From Brucellaceae bacterium (GTDB lineage Bacteria > Pseudomonadota > Alphaproteobacteria > Rhizobiales > Rhizobiaceae): a stretch of DNA of 64,000 bases. Location of the stretch: NCBI GenBank assembly GCA_020637755.1, contig JACKJW010000008.1, positions 62,001-126,000 on the forward strand, written 5' to 3'. The notes under the pieces are model-generated. The model saw only the letters and a list, made by a program, of their open reading frames with translations, was not told the origin of the DNA and searched no databases. Numbering within the stretch: position 1 is the first letter of the stretch; each line of letters starts with the position of its first letter. The position numbers and the translations under genes are program-made. Below, one piece after another: positions 1 to 8,106 of this stretch.

Positions 1-1234
1 CGCGCTGCATCACCTGGCTGGCGATGTGATCACCGACCGACGACTGCGGGAAGCCCTCCTCCACCGTCACGAGGCGGTTGGTCTTCTTCACGCTCTCGAT
101 CACCGTGTCGATGTCGAGCGGGCGGATCGTGCGCAGGTCGATCACCTCCACGTCGATGCCCTGCGCGGCCAGTTCGTCGGCTGCCTTCACGGCATAGGTC
201 ATGCCGATACCGAAGGAGACGATGGTGGCGTCCTTGCCAGCCTTGTGAACGCGCGCCTTGCCGATCGGCAGCACGAAATCATCCAGCTTCGGCACATCGA
301 ACGACTGGCCGTAGAGGATCTCGTTTTCCAGGAAGATGACCGGGTTCGGATCGCGGATCGCGGCCTTCAGCAGGCCCTTCGCATCCGCCGCCGTGTAAGG
401 CATCACCACCTTCAGGCCCGGAACATGGCTGTACCAGGCGGCATAGCACTGCGAGTGCTGGGCCGCCACGCGGGCCGCCGCACCGTTCGGGCCACGGAAG
501 ACAATCGGCGCGCCCATCTGGCCGCCCGACATGTAGAGCGTCTTGGCTGCCGAGTTGATGATGTGGTCGATGGCCTGCATGGCGAAGTTGAACGTCATGA
601 ACTCGACGATCGGCTTGAGGCCGGCCATGGCCGCACCCACGCCGATACCGGCAAAGCCGTGCTCGGTGATCGGTGTATCGACGACGCGGCGCGGGCCGAA
701 TTCCTGCAACAGGTTCTGGGTGATCTTGTAGGCACCCTGGTATTCGGCCACTTCCTCGCCCATGACGAAGACGTCCTCGTCGCGGCGCATCTCTTCCGCC
801 ATGGCGGAGTTGAGCGCCTCGCGCACCGTCATCTTCACCATTTCCGTGCCTTCCGGGATGGCCGGATCGGCAGCGGCAACAACCGCAATGGGCGCAGCCG
901 GAACAGGAGCCGCGGCGGCCGGCGCCGGAGCAGCCTGCGGCGCGGCTTCGGCCTTCGCCGCCGGGGCTGCGGCTGCCGCATCGGCGCTCTCGCCTTCCTG
1001 CAGCAGGATCGCAATCGGCGTATTGACCTTCACGCCCTCGGTCCCCTCGGCAACGAGGATCTTCCCGATGACGCCCTCGTCAACCGCTTCCACTTCCATG
1101 GTGGCCTTGTCGGTTTCGATCTCGGCAATCACGTCACCAGCAGCAACGCTGTCGCCTTCCTTCTTCACCCACTTGGCCAGGTTGCCCTCCTCCATCGTCG
1201 GAGAAAGGGCAGGCATCAAAATCTCGATCGGCAT
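1..1234 (-). CDS. pdhB: Pyruvate dehydrogenase E1 subunit beta, lipoyl-fused (3' end cut by window edge)
   Basis: With PdhA this forms the thiamine-diphosphate E1 that decarboxylates pyruvate and transfers the acetyl group to lipoyl groups. Translation from the ATG at 1234 gives an N-terminal lipoyl domain of about 75 residues with the lysine motif EIETDKATMEV, then an Ala/Pro/Glu-rich linker, then the transketolase-like E1-beta core (GEEVAEYQGAYK, TPITEHGFAG, PNGAAARVAAQHSQ). About 411 residues are visible; I estimate roughly 50 C-terminal residues lie outside the window. A lipoyl domain fused to E1 beta is common in alphaproteobacteria. A GAGGGGGA ribosome site precedes the ATG, and pdhA ends only 12 bases upstream, so the two are cotranscribed. 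Identity is secure. Confidence 0.96.
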   Translation of the reverse strand, partial: MPIEILMPALSPTMEEGNLAKWVKKEGDSVAAGDVIAEIETDKATMEVEAVDEGVIGKILVAEGTEGVKVNTPIAILLQEGESADAAAAAPAAKAEAAPQAAPAPAAAAPVPAAPIAVVAAADPAIPEGTEMVKMTVREALNSAMAEEMRRDEDVFVMGEEVAEYQGAYKITQNLLQEFGPRRVVDTPITEHGFAGIGVGAAMAGLKPIVEFMTFNFAMQAIDHIINSAAKTLYMSGGQMGAPIVFRGPNGAAARVAAQHSQCYAAWYSHVPGLKVVMPYTAADAKGLLKAAIRDPNPVIFLENEILYGQSFDVPKLDDFVLPIGKARVHKAGKDATIVSFGIGMTYAVKAADELAAQGIDVEVIDLRTIRPLDIDTVIESVKKTNRLVTVEEGFPQSSVGDHIASQVMQR

Positions 1235-1246
1235 GTCGGTTCCCCC

Positions 1247-2290
1247 TCAGATCAGGATGTCGGTGTAAAGTTCGGAGACATCCGGCTCCGGGTCCTTCTG
1301 CGCGAAGTCGGCACTGTCGGCCACCACGTCGCGCACCTCCTTGTCGATGGCTTTCAGCTCTTCCTCGCTGGCCCATTTCTTTTCGATCAGGCGCGCCTTC
1401 ACCTGTTCGATCGGATCATGCTCGGTGCGCATCTTCTGCACCTCGTCCTTCGAGCGGTATTTCGCCGGGTCCGACATGGAATGGCCGCGGTAGCGGTAGG
1501 TGGACATTTCCAGGATGATCGGACCGTTTCCGCCCCGGCACCACTCCATCGCCTCGTCGGCGGCAGCCTTGACGGCGCGCACATCCATGCCGTCCACCTG
1601 CATGCCGGGGATGCGGAAGGAAATGCCGCGCTGGGAGAAATCCGTCTCGGCCGAAGCACGGCTGACGGCCGTGCCCATGGCGTAGCGGTTGTTCTCGATC
1701 ACGTAGATCACCGGCAGCTTCCAAAGCGAGGCCATGTTGAAGCTCTCGTAGACCTGTCCCTGGTTAGATGCGCCGTCACCGAAATAGGCAAGCGAGACAT
1801 TGTTGTTGCCGCGATAATGATTGGCAAAGGCCAGCCCCGTGCCAAGCGACACCTGCGCGCCGACGATGCCGTGGCCGCCGTAAAAATTCTTCTCCTTGGA
1901 GAACATGTGCATCGAGCCGCCCTTGCCTTTCGACAGGCCGCCGCGCCGTCCGGTCAGCTCGGCCATCACGCCGCGCGCGCTCATGCCAGCCGCCAGCATG
2001 TGGCCATGGTCGCGATAACCGGTGATCACCTGGTCGCCCTCGATCTGCGCCAGCTGCAGGCCGGTGACGACCGCTTCCTGTCCGATGTAGAGGTGGCAGA
2101 ACCCGCCGATGAAACCCATGCCGTAAAGCTGGCCGGCCTTTTCTTCGAAACGGCGGATCAGGAGCATCAGCCGGTAGGCTTCAAGGTCCTGTTCCTTGGT
2201 GAATTCCAGCGGCGCCGGTGCCTTGCGCACCAGCTTGGCGATCCCGGTTTCATCCGGTTTCGCCGCGGACTTCTTCTGCGATGCGGCCAT
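1247..2290 (-). CDS. pdhA: Pyruvate dehydrogenase E1 subunit alpha
   Basis: E1 alpha binds thiamine diphosphate and Mg2+ and pairs with PdhB. The 347-residue length is typical. The ThDP motif is intact (GDGASNQGQVYE, then about 25 residues on, VIENN), and the C-terminal loop YRYRGHSMSDP is the segment that is phosphorylated in mitochondrial homologues. The Lys/Ala-rich first 15 residues are usual for rhizobial PdhA. It is the first gene of pdhA-pdhB. A leader of about 200 bases separates it from the FtsB-like gene and carries the dyad-like element at 2462-2491, which also occurs before eno, suggesting shared control. Confidence 0.97.
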   Translation of the reverse strand: MAASQKKSAAKPDETGIAKLVRKAPAPLEFTKEQDLEAYRLMLLIRRFEEKAGQLYGMGFIGGFCHLYIGQEAVVTGLQLAQIEGDQVITGYRDHGHMLAAGMSARGVMAELTGRRGGLSKGKGGSMHMFSKEKNFYGGHGIVGAQVSLGTGLAFANHYRGNNNVSLAYFGDGASNQGQVYESFNMASLWKLPVIYVIENNRYAMGTAVSRASAETDFSQRGISFRIPGMQVDGMDVRAVKAAADEAMEWCRGGNGPIILEMSTYRYRGHSMSDPAKYRSKDEVQKMRTEHDPIEQVKARLIEKKWASEEELKAIDKEVRDVVADSADFAQKDPEPDVSELYTDILI

Positions 2291-2461
2291 GCCATGCTCC
2301 CTTGACTTTTGTTTCCTCCGGGCGGGAGCAGGACTTGTCAGTCATCCGGCCTCCCAACCGATTGTGACAGCAACATAGCATGGGAAATCCATGCGAAAAA
2401 CGCACTTTCGCGCATGGGAGACATGCACCGAGAGTGCAATTTTATGTGCCAAAATCATCCA

Positions 2462-2491
2462 TGAACTTGATTTCAGTTAATATTGCGAAAT
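2462..2491 (-). promoter_or_regulatory. Candidate operator upstream of pdhA, shared with eno
   Basis: This 30-base element matches the element at 4418-4447 at 24 of 30 positions. Its core is a degenerate version of the perfect dyad found there (TTAACTGAA, A, then a 6-of-9 match to TTCAGTTAA on the minus strand). It lies about 170 bases before the pdhA start and just after the preceding stop codon. The duplication is seen directly; operator function is inferred and the binding protein is unknown. Confidence 0.5.
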
Positions 2492-2494
2492 CCG

Positions 2495-2809
2495 TCAGTA
2501 ATCCAACAGAATCACGACCTCGTCCGGGCGAGCCATGCCAAGCGTCCGGCGCACCTGCTCATCCAGCATGTCCTTTTCCAGGGTCCCGTCATGGAGCAAT
2601 TGCGTGCGCGCCTCCAGCGCCTCGCGCCGGGCGATTGTGCGTCCGAGTTCCTCTTCCAGCGACGCCTTGCGTTCCTCCAGCCGGTACTTGGCATGGATGC
2701 CATAGTCACCATTGAAGGCGTGGAAACCAAAATATCCGAGGAAAGCGGCAGTCATGACCGGCAGGACAAGGTGCCGTGACCGGCGGCGGCGGTGCTGACG
2801 GGTCCACAT
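2495..2809 (-). CDS. FtsB/DivIC-like septum formation initiator
   Basis: Small bitopic cell-division protein of the DivIC/FtsB family, thought to link FtsL and FtsQ in the divisome. From the ATG at 2809 the 104 residues comprise a basic cytoplasmic start (WTRQHRRRRSR), one membrane segment at about 14-32, and a periplasmic coiled coil (LEERKASLEEELGRTIARR) followed by the short C-terminal region typical of the family. In-frame codons further upstream would add a non-homologous extension and were rejected. Its place between eno and pdhA is the usual one in rhizobia. The sequence is too short and variable to separate FtsB from other DivIC-like proteins. Confidence 0.85.
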   Translation of the reverse strand: MWTRQHRRRRSRHLVLPVMTAAFLGYFGFHAFNGDYGIHAKYRLEERKASLEEELGRTIARREALEARTQLLHDGTLEKDMLDEQVRRTLGMARPDEVVILLDY

Positions 2810-2897
2810 GGGATAAGCCTTACACAATACAGATTGGCATGCCCCATCCTGCCTCCGCATGCTTAAGGCTTGGTTACACGGATGTCCAAAATGCAAA

Positions 2898-2930
2898 TGA
2901 AAAAGCGGCTGCGCCGGAGCGCAGCCGCTT
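2898..2930 (-). terminator. Rho-independent terminator after eno
   Basis: A perfect 11-base-pair stem (2903-2913 with 2920-2930, arm AAGCGGCTGCG) with a 6-base loop. On the minus strand it is followed by a T-rich tract (CTTTTTC). It lies 28 bases past the eno stop codon, so it ends the eno transcript before the FtsB-like gene. Confidence 0.85.
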
Positions 2931-2957
2931 CAAGATGTCGCCGCAGCAGGGTGCCGG

Positions 2958-4232
2958 TCAGGCCTTCAGGATGCCCCTGCCGGCATAGCGGGCCTGGCTG
3001 CCAAGCTGCTCCTCGATGCGGATGAGCTGGTTGTACTTGGCAAGCCGGTCGGAACGGGCCAGCGAACCGGTCTTGATCTGTCCGCAATTGGTGGCGACCG
3101 CCAGATCCGCGATGGTCGCATCCTCGGTTTCGCCCGAGCGGTGTGACATGACGGCGCTGTAGGACGCCTTGTGCGCGGTCTCGACGGCATCCAGCGTCTC
3201 GGTCAGCGAACCGATCTGGTTGACCTTCACGAGAATGGAATTGGCCGCACCGATGCGGATGCCGTCACGCAGGCGCGCCGAATTGGTGACGAACAGGTCG
3301 TCGCCGACCAGCTGCACCTTGGAGCCGATCTTCTGCGTCAGCGCGACCCAGCCATCCCAGTCGTCCTCGGCCATGCCGTCCTCGATGGAGATGATCGGAT
3401 AGGCAGCGCACAGCTTGGCGAGATAGTCCACCTGGTCTTCGACGGAACGCACCACGCCCTCGCCATGGTAGTCATACTTGCCATCCTTGAAGAACTCGGT
3501 CGAGGCGCAGTCCAGCGCCAGTGCCATGTCCTCACCCGGCTTGTAACCGGCCTTCTCGATGGACTTCATCACGAAATCAAGCGCGGCCTCGGCACTCTTC
3601 AGGTTCGGCGCAAAGCCACCCTCATCGCCAACCGAGGTGTTGTGACCGGCGGCCGACAGGTCCTTCTTCAGCGTGTGGAACACTTCAGCACCCATGCGCA
3701 CGGCATCGCGGATCGAAGTCGCACCGACTGGCATGATCATGAACTCCTGGAAGTCGATCGGGTTGTCGGCATGCGCGCCGCCATTGATGATGTTCATCAT
3801 CGGCACCGGGAGCAGGCGGGCATTGGGGCCACCAACATATTTGTAAAGCGGCAGGCCGGCGGCATCGGCAGCGGCCTTGGCAACCGCCATCGACACACCG
3901 AGGATCGCGTTGGCACCAAGACGCCCCTTGTTGGGCGTGCCGTCGAGATCGATCATCGTCTGGTCAATGTGGATCTGGTCCTCGGCATCCATGCCGCCCA
4001 GCGCCTCGAAAATCTCGCCGTTGACGGCCTCGACGGCCTTCTCGACACCCTTGCCGAGGTAGCGCGCACCACCGTCTCGCAATTCAACGGCTTCATGGGC
4101 ACCGGTCGATGCGCCCGAAGGCACCGCCGCGCGGCCGAAGGAACCGTCTTCGAGGCGCACATCCACCTCGACGGTCGGATTGCCGCGGCTGTCCAGGATT
4201 TCGCGGCCGACAATGTCGATGATCGCAGTCAT
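2958..4232 (-). CDS. eno: Enolase
   Basis: Glycolytic 2-phosphoglycerate dehydratase, cytoplasmic and also a usual degradosome partner. The 424-residue product starts MTAIIDIVGREILDSRGNP, the standard N-terminus, with an AGAGGA ribosome site. Family signatures are intact: FQEFMIMPVG, SIEDGMAEDDW, LVGDDLFVTN and the C-terminal MSHRSGETED. In-frame codons upstream would add 37 unrelated residues and were rejected. A strong terminator follows, and a perfect dyad (4418-4436) lies about 190 bases upstream in a 226-base intergenic region. Confidence 0.98.
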   Translation of the reverse strand: MTAIIDIVGREILDSRGNPTVEVDVRLEDGSFGRAAVPSGASTGAHEAVELRDGGARYLGKGVEKAVEAVNGEIFEALGGMDAEDQIHIDQTMIDLDGTPNKGRLGANAILGVSMAVAKAAADAAGLPLYKYVGGPNARLLPVPMMNIINGGAHADNPIDFQEFMIMPVGATSIRDAVRMGAEVFHTLKKDLSAAGHNTSVGDEGGFAPNLKSAEAALDFVMKSIEKAGYKPGEDMALALDCASTEFFKDGKYDYHGEGVVRSVEDQVDYLAKLCAAYPIISIEDGMAEDDWDGWVALTQKIGSKVQLVGDDLFVTNSARLRDGIRIGAANSILVKVNQIGSLTETLDAVETAHKASYSAVMSHRSGETEDATIADLAVATNCGQIKTGSLARSDRLAKYNQLIRIEEQLGSQARYAGRGILKA

Positions 4233-4417
4233 GGGAGATCCTCTGTTCTCAAGGTCGAAATCTGGCGCCTCCTTAAACGAAAGCGCAGCAAGCCGGAAGA
4301 CCCGCGAACCGATTGAATTGCTCCAGCCTGCGCAAGAGTGCATTTCCCGGCCGTCTCAAAGCCGGGACGGCGGCCACATGCGCGGCTCAAACCACGCCGA
4401 ACGGTCCCAAACGGTGC

Positions 4418-4447
4418 TTAACTGAATTTCAGTTAATTTGCCGAAAT
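4418..4447 (-). promoter_or_regulatory. Perfect 9-1-9 dyad upstream of eno
   Basis: TTAACTGAA, one base, then TTCAGTTAA (4418-4436) is a perfect inverted repeat. It is flanked by a conserved tail reaching 4447 that also recurs upstream of pdhA. It lies about 190 bases before eno and 12 bases past the kdsA stop. The spacing between TTAA ends is 11, so it does not fit the CtrA pattern TTAA-N7-TTAA. An operator for a regulator of lower glycolysis and PDH is an inference. Confidence 0.55.
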
Positions 4448-4458
4448 GTACCGAACTG

Positions 4459-5292
4459 TCACCGTTTGACGATGGAGTCGATCTCCATCAGCTGCTCCAG
4501 AAGGGCCGGCATATCGGACAATTTCATCATGTTCGGGCCGTCCGACGATGTCGTGTTTTCCGGATCGTCATGGGTCTCGATGAAAATGCCTGCAATGCCC
4601 GTCGCCACGGCAGCGCGGGACAGATAGGGCACCATGCGCCGGTCGCCGCCCGATGACGCGCCCTGCCCGCCCGGCTGCTGTACCGAGTGCGTCGCATCGA
4701 AGATGACCGGCGCGCCGGTCTCCGCCATGATCGGCAGCGCACGCATGTCGGAGACCAGCGTGTTGTAGCCGAAGGAAGCGCCGCGCTCGGTGATCAGAAC
4801 GTCCGGATTGCCACTGTCGGTGACCTTCTTCACCACGTTCTTCATGTCCCAGGGCGCCAGGAACTGGCCCTTCTTCACGTTCACCACCTTGCCGGTCTGC
4901 GCCGCAGCCACCAGCAGGTCGGTCTGGCGGCACAGGAACGCCGGGATTTGCAGCACGTCCACATGCGGCGCGACAAGCGCGCACTGCTCTTCTGTGTGCA
5001 CATCGGTGAGGATCGGCAGGCCGTATTCCTTTTTCAGGTCGTCGAAGACGGGCATGGCCGCGTCAAGGCCTGCGCCGCGCGTCGCCGAGATGCTGGTGCG
5101 GTTCGCCTTGTCGTAGCTCGACTTGTAGACGAGCCCGATACCGAGCTTGCCGCAGATCTCTTTCAGCGCACCCGCCATGTCGAAGGCGTGCTGACGGCTC
5201 TCCAGCTGGCAGGGGCCGGCAATCAGCGCCAGTGGGGCTGCGTTGGAAAAGGTGATGCCACCGGCAGAAACAAGGGTGTTGGGCGATGTCAT
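4459..5292 (-). CDS. kdsA: 3-deoxy-8-phosphooctulonate synthase (KDO-8-P synthase)
   Basis: Condenses phosphoenolpyruvate with arabinose-5-phosphate to KDO-8-phosphate for lipid A/LPS core assembly. The 277 residues carry the family motifs GPCQLES near residue 27 and KSSYDKANRTS near 58, then the TIM-barrel body with LAPWDMKNVVKK and DATHSVQQPGG. The ATG is preceded by GAGGAA and lies 1 base after the stop of the VOC gene, so here kdsA is transcribed behind ilvD and the VOC gene rather than behind pyrG as in many rhizobia. Confidence 0.97.
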   Translation of the reverse strand: MTSPNTLVSAGGITFSNAAPLALIAGPCQLESRQHAFDMAGALKEICGKLGIGLVYKSSYDKANRTSISATRGAGLDAAMPVFDDLKKEYGLPILTDVHTEEQCALVAPHVDVLQIPAFLCRQTDLLVAAAQTGKVVNVKKGQFLAPWDMKNVVKKVTDSGNPDVLITERGASFGYNTLVSDMRALPIMAETGAPVIFDATHSVQQPGGQGASSGGDRRMVPYLSRAAVATGIAGIFIETHDDPENTTSSDGPNMMKLSDMPALLEQLMEIDSIVKR

Positions 5293-5293
5293 G

Positions 5294-6163
5294 TCATTCC
5301 TCGAAGATGAAGGTGGCGCCCTGCCCCGTGGCCGGACCGGTCACCAGCCGGTCACCGTTCACGGTATGGGCGACGCCATGTTCTGCAAGCAACGCCGCCG
5401 TCCGGTCAAGATCAGCGGCGGCGAAGGTGATGGCGGCCAGCGTTTCAGCCTGGCATGCGGCGCCATGAAGGTGGCGCGAGGCAGCTTCCGGAGTCTCGAT
5501 GCGGAGCCTTGCATTGGGCAGCGCCAAGTCGAGCGCGCCGCCATCGGCCTTCGCCAAAACACCAGTAAAGGCTTCCCAGAAACCGCGCTGCGCTGCCGGA
5601 TCGGCTGCGGTCGCCAGAACCGAGCGGATGCCGGTGACGCCGTTCGCATGCGCTTCCAGCGCGCCGCGGTCCACCTTGGGCGGGTTTACCCGCTCGCAAG
5701 TGAAGAAATAGCGCGTGTCGTGCCCGCCCGAGGCGAAGGCCAGCCGGAAGGATGCGGGTGCTCCTTCTCCTGCCGGGGTCCGGAAAGCCCGTGAAAAGTC
5801 GAGCCGTTTTCCGCCGCCAATGCCGGACGCGCGAAAGAACGCGTCGTCCGCATCCGCGTCCGTGCTGCCGAGCACCAGCGCCGAGAAGCCGTTGCCGCCG
5901 AGCGCCTGCCGGTACGCCGCATCGCCGTTGACGAAGGCATTGCCCGCCTGCATCGCATTGAAGACAGCCACCGGATCGCCCACTGCCAGCGGCTCAAGAA
6001 ATGTGCCGTCGCTGAAAAACACGCAGGCATTGACGGTGCCAAAGGGGTGCGTGCCCTGCGGCGCAACGGTGAAGCCGAGCGCGCCGAGGCGCGCCCGGGC
6101 ATCATCCAGCCTGACAACCGGCAAAACGAGATGGTCGAGCGGATGGGGAGCGCGCACGCTCAC
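5294..6163 (-). CDS. VOC-superfamily (glyoxalase-like) protein
   Basis: A 289-residue protein of the vicinal-oxygen-chelate fold; DHLVLPVVRLDDARARLGAL at the N-terminus resembles the Glyoxalase_3 type of domain, and a second related half follows (LAAITFAAADLDRTAALLAE). The substrate is unknown. The start is taken as the GTG at 6163, whose last two bases overlap the ilvD stop (GTGA); a longer frame would run far into ilvD and gives unrelated sequence. It sits between ilvD and kdsA with almost no spacing, so it belongs to a three-gene transcript. Fold assignment is good; enzymatic role is open. Confidence 0.8.
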   Translation of the reverse strand: MSVRAPHPLDHLVLPVVRLDDARARLGALGFTVAPQGTHPFGTVNACVFFSDGTFLEPLAVGDPVAVFNAMQAGNAFVNGDAAYRQALGGNGFSALVLGSTDADADDAFFRASGIGGGKRLDFSRAFRTPAGEGAPASFRLAFASGGHDTRYFFTCERVNPPKVDRGALEAHANGVTGIRSVLATAADPAAQRGFWEAFTGVLAKADGGALDLALPNARLRIETPEAASRHLHGAACQAETLAAITFAAADLDRTAALLAEHGVAHTVNGDRLVTGPATGQGATFIFEE

Positions 6164-7992
6164 TCGACCACGCGCACCGCACCCTTGGACGCCGAGGTCG
6201 TCAGCGCCGCATAGGCCTTCAGCGCGGTCGTGATCTTGCGCTTGCGGGGCGCTTCCGGCTTCCAGCCCTTTTCGTCCTGTTCGGCGCGGCGCTTGGCCAG
6301 TTCGGTCTCGTCCACGGCGAGGTTGATGGTGCGGTTCGGAATGTCGATCTCGATCAGGTCTCCCTCGCGCACCAGCCCGATGGCACCGCCCTCGGCTGCT
6401 TCCGGCGAGGCATGGCCGATCGACAGGCCAGACGTACCGCCCGAGAAACGCCCGTCGGTCAGCAGTGCGCACGCCTTTCCGAGACCCTTCGATTTCAGGT
6501 AGCTCGTCGGATAGAGCATTTCCTGCATGCCGGGGCCGCCCTTCGGACCCTCATAGCGGATGACAACCACATCGCCCGCCTTGATCTCGTTGGAGAGGAT
6601 CGCCTTCACCGACGCATCCTGGCTCTCGAAAACACGGGCCGGGCCGGAGAATTTCAGGATGGAATCGTCCACGCCCGCCGTCTTCACGATGCAGCCTTCC
6701 AGCGCAATGTTGCCGAACAGGACCGCCAGCCCGCCATCCTGGCTGTAGGCATGTTCCTTGTCGCGGATCACGCCCTTCTGGCGGTCCATGTCGAGTTCGG
6801 CGTAGCGCTTGGACTGCGAGAAGGCGACTTCAGTGCGCACACCGCCCGGTGCGGCCGAGAAGAATTCGCGCACATTGTTGGCCTTGGTGCGCATGATGTC
6901 CCAACGTTCCAGCGCCTCGCCCATCGTCGCCGAATGCACGGTGGAGAGCGACGTGTCGATCAGCCCGGCACGGTCCAGCTCGCCGAGAATGCCCATGATG
7001 CCGCCCGCGCGATGCACGTCCTCCATGTGCACGGTCTGTAGCGCCGGAGCCACCTTGCAGAGCACCGGCACCTTGCGCGACAGCTTGTCGATGTCTTCCA
7101 TGGTGAAGTTGACGTCGCCCTCATGGGCGGCGGCCAGCAGGTGCAGCACCGTGTTGGTGGACCCGCCCATGGCAATGTCGAGCGTCATGGCATTGGCAAA
7201 GGCCTGCCAGTTGGCAATCGAGCGCGGCAGCACGCTCTCGTCTTCCTGCTCGTAGTATCTGCGCGCCAGATCGACGATCAGGTGCCCGGCCTCGATGAAC
7301 AGGCGCTTGCGGTCCGCATGGGTGGCCAGCGTCGAGCCGTTGCCCGGCAGGGCGAGGCCCAGCGCTTCGGTCAGGCAGTTCATGGAGTTGGCCGTGAACA
7401 TGCCGGAGCACGAGCCGCAGGTCGGGCAGGCAGCCTGCTCGATGGCGGCGACCTGCGCATCCGGCACCTTGTCGTCGGCGGCCACCACCATGGCGTCCAC
7501 CAGGTCGAGCGCCATTTCCTTGCCTTCCCAGATGACCTTGCCCGCTTCCATCGGGCCGCCGGAAACGAAGACGCAAGGGATGTTGAGACGCAGTGCGGCC
7601 ATCAGCATGCCGGGTGTGATCTTGTCGCAGTTGGAAATGCACACCATCGCGTCGGCGCAATGCGCATTGACCATGTATTCCACGCTGTCGGCGATGATCT
7701 CGCGGCTCGGCAGCGAATAGAGCATGCCGTCATGGCCCATGGCGATGCCGTCATCGACCGCGATCGTGTTGAATTCCTTGGCAATGCCGCCCGCGCTTTC
7801 GATCTCGCGCGCCACCATCTGCCCCAGATCCTTCAGGTGCACGTGGCCGGGCACGAACTGGGTGAAGGAATTGACGACCGCGATGATCGGCTTGCCGAAA
7901 TCGGAATCCCGCACGCCGGTCGCGCGCCAGAGGCCACGGGCACCGGCCATGTTGCGGCCATGGGTGGTCGTGCGGGAACGGTAAGCAGGCAT
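6160..7992 (-). CDS. ilvD: Dihydroxy-acid dehydratase
   Basis: Catalyses the dehydration step in valine, leucine and isoleucine (and pantothenate) synthesis. The start MPAYRSRTTTHGRNMAGAR is the conserved N-terminus; an in-frame TTG 15 bases upstream is less likely. Cysteines for the Fe-S cluster are visible in CISNCDKITPGM and in CPTCGSCSGMFTANSMNC. The C-terminal motifs TDGRFSGGTSGLSIGH and the 610-residue length fit the family. It is first in a tight ilvD-VOC-kdsA run. Confidence 0.97.
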   Translation of the reverse strand: MPAYRSRTTTHGRNMAGARGLWRATGVRDSDFGKPIIAVVNSFTQFVPGHVHLKDLGQMVAREIESAGGIAKEFNTIAVDDGIAMGHDGMLYSLPSREIIADSVEYMVNAHCADAMVCISNCDKITPGMLMAALRLNIPCVFVSGGPMEAGKVIWEGKEMALDLVDAMVVAADDKVPDAQVAAIEQAACPTCGSCSGMFTANSMNCLTEALGLALPGNGSTLATHADRKRLFIEAGHLIVDLARRYYEQEDESVLPRSIANWQAFANAMTLDIAMGGSTNTVLHLLAAAHEGDVNFTMEDIDKLSRKVPVLCKVAPALQTVHMEDVHRAGGIMGILGELDRAGLIDTSLSTVHSATMGEALERWDIMRTKANNVREFFSAAPGGVRTEVAFSQSKRYAELDMDRQKGVIRDKEHAYSQDGGLAVLFGNIALEGCIVKTAGVDDSILKFSGPARVFESQDASVKAILSNEIKAGDVVVIRYEGPKGGPGMQEMLYPTSYLKSKGLGKACALLTDGRFSGGTSGLSIGHASPEAAEGGAIGLVREGDLIEIDIPNRTINLAVDETELAKRRAEQDEKGWKPEAPRKRKITTALKAYAALTTSASKGAVRVVE

Positions 7993-8106
7993 GTCAAAAC
8001 CCTTCAAATGAGTGAGGCCAGCGTTTTGACGCTTCAGGCCCCGAAATTCAACCGGAATCGCCTTCGGCGGCGGTCAAAATGCCGTGCACCGGAACCGCAG
8101 CAATCC

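Noticed and set aside
26..2305. Long plus-strand open frame of 759 codons
   Set aside because: It is antisense to pdhB and pdhA, which have perfect family motifs; the frame's product is Arg/His-rich and lacks any domain, as expected from high-GC shadow frames.
3171..4316. Plus-strand frame opposite eno
   Set aside because: Antisense of a complete enolase gene; no ribosome site and Arg/His-rich composition.
4418..4436. CtrA binding site
   Set aside because: The TTAA ends are 11 bases apart instead of 7, and the long dyad is better explained as a different operator.
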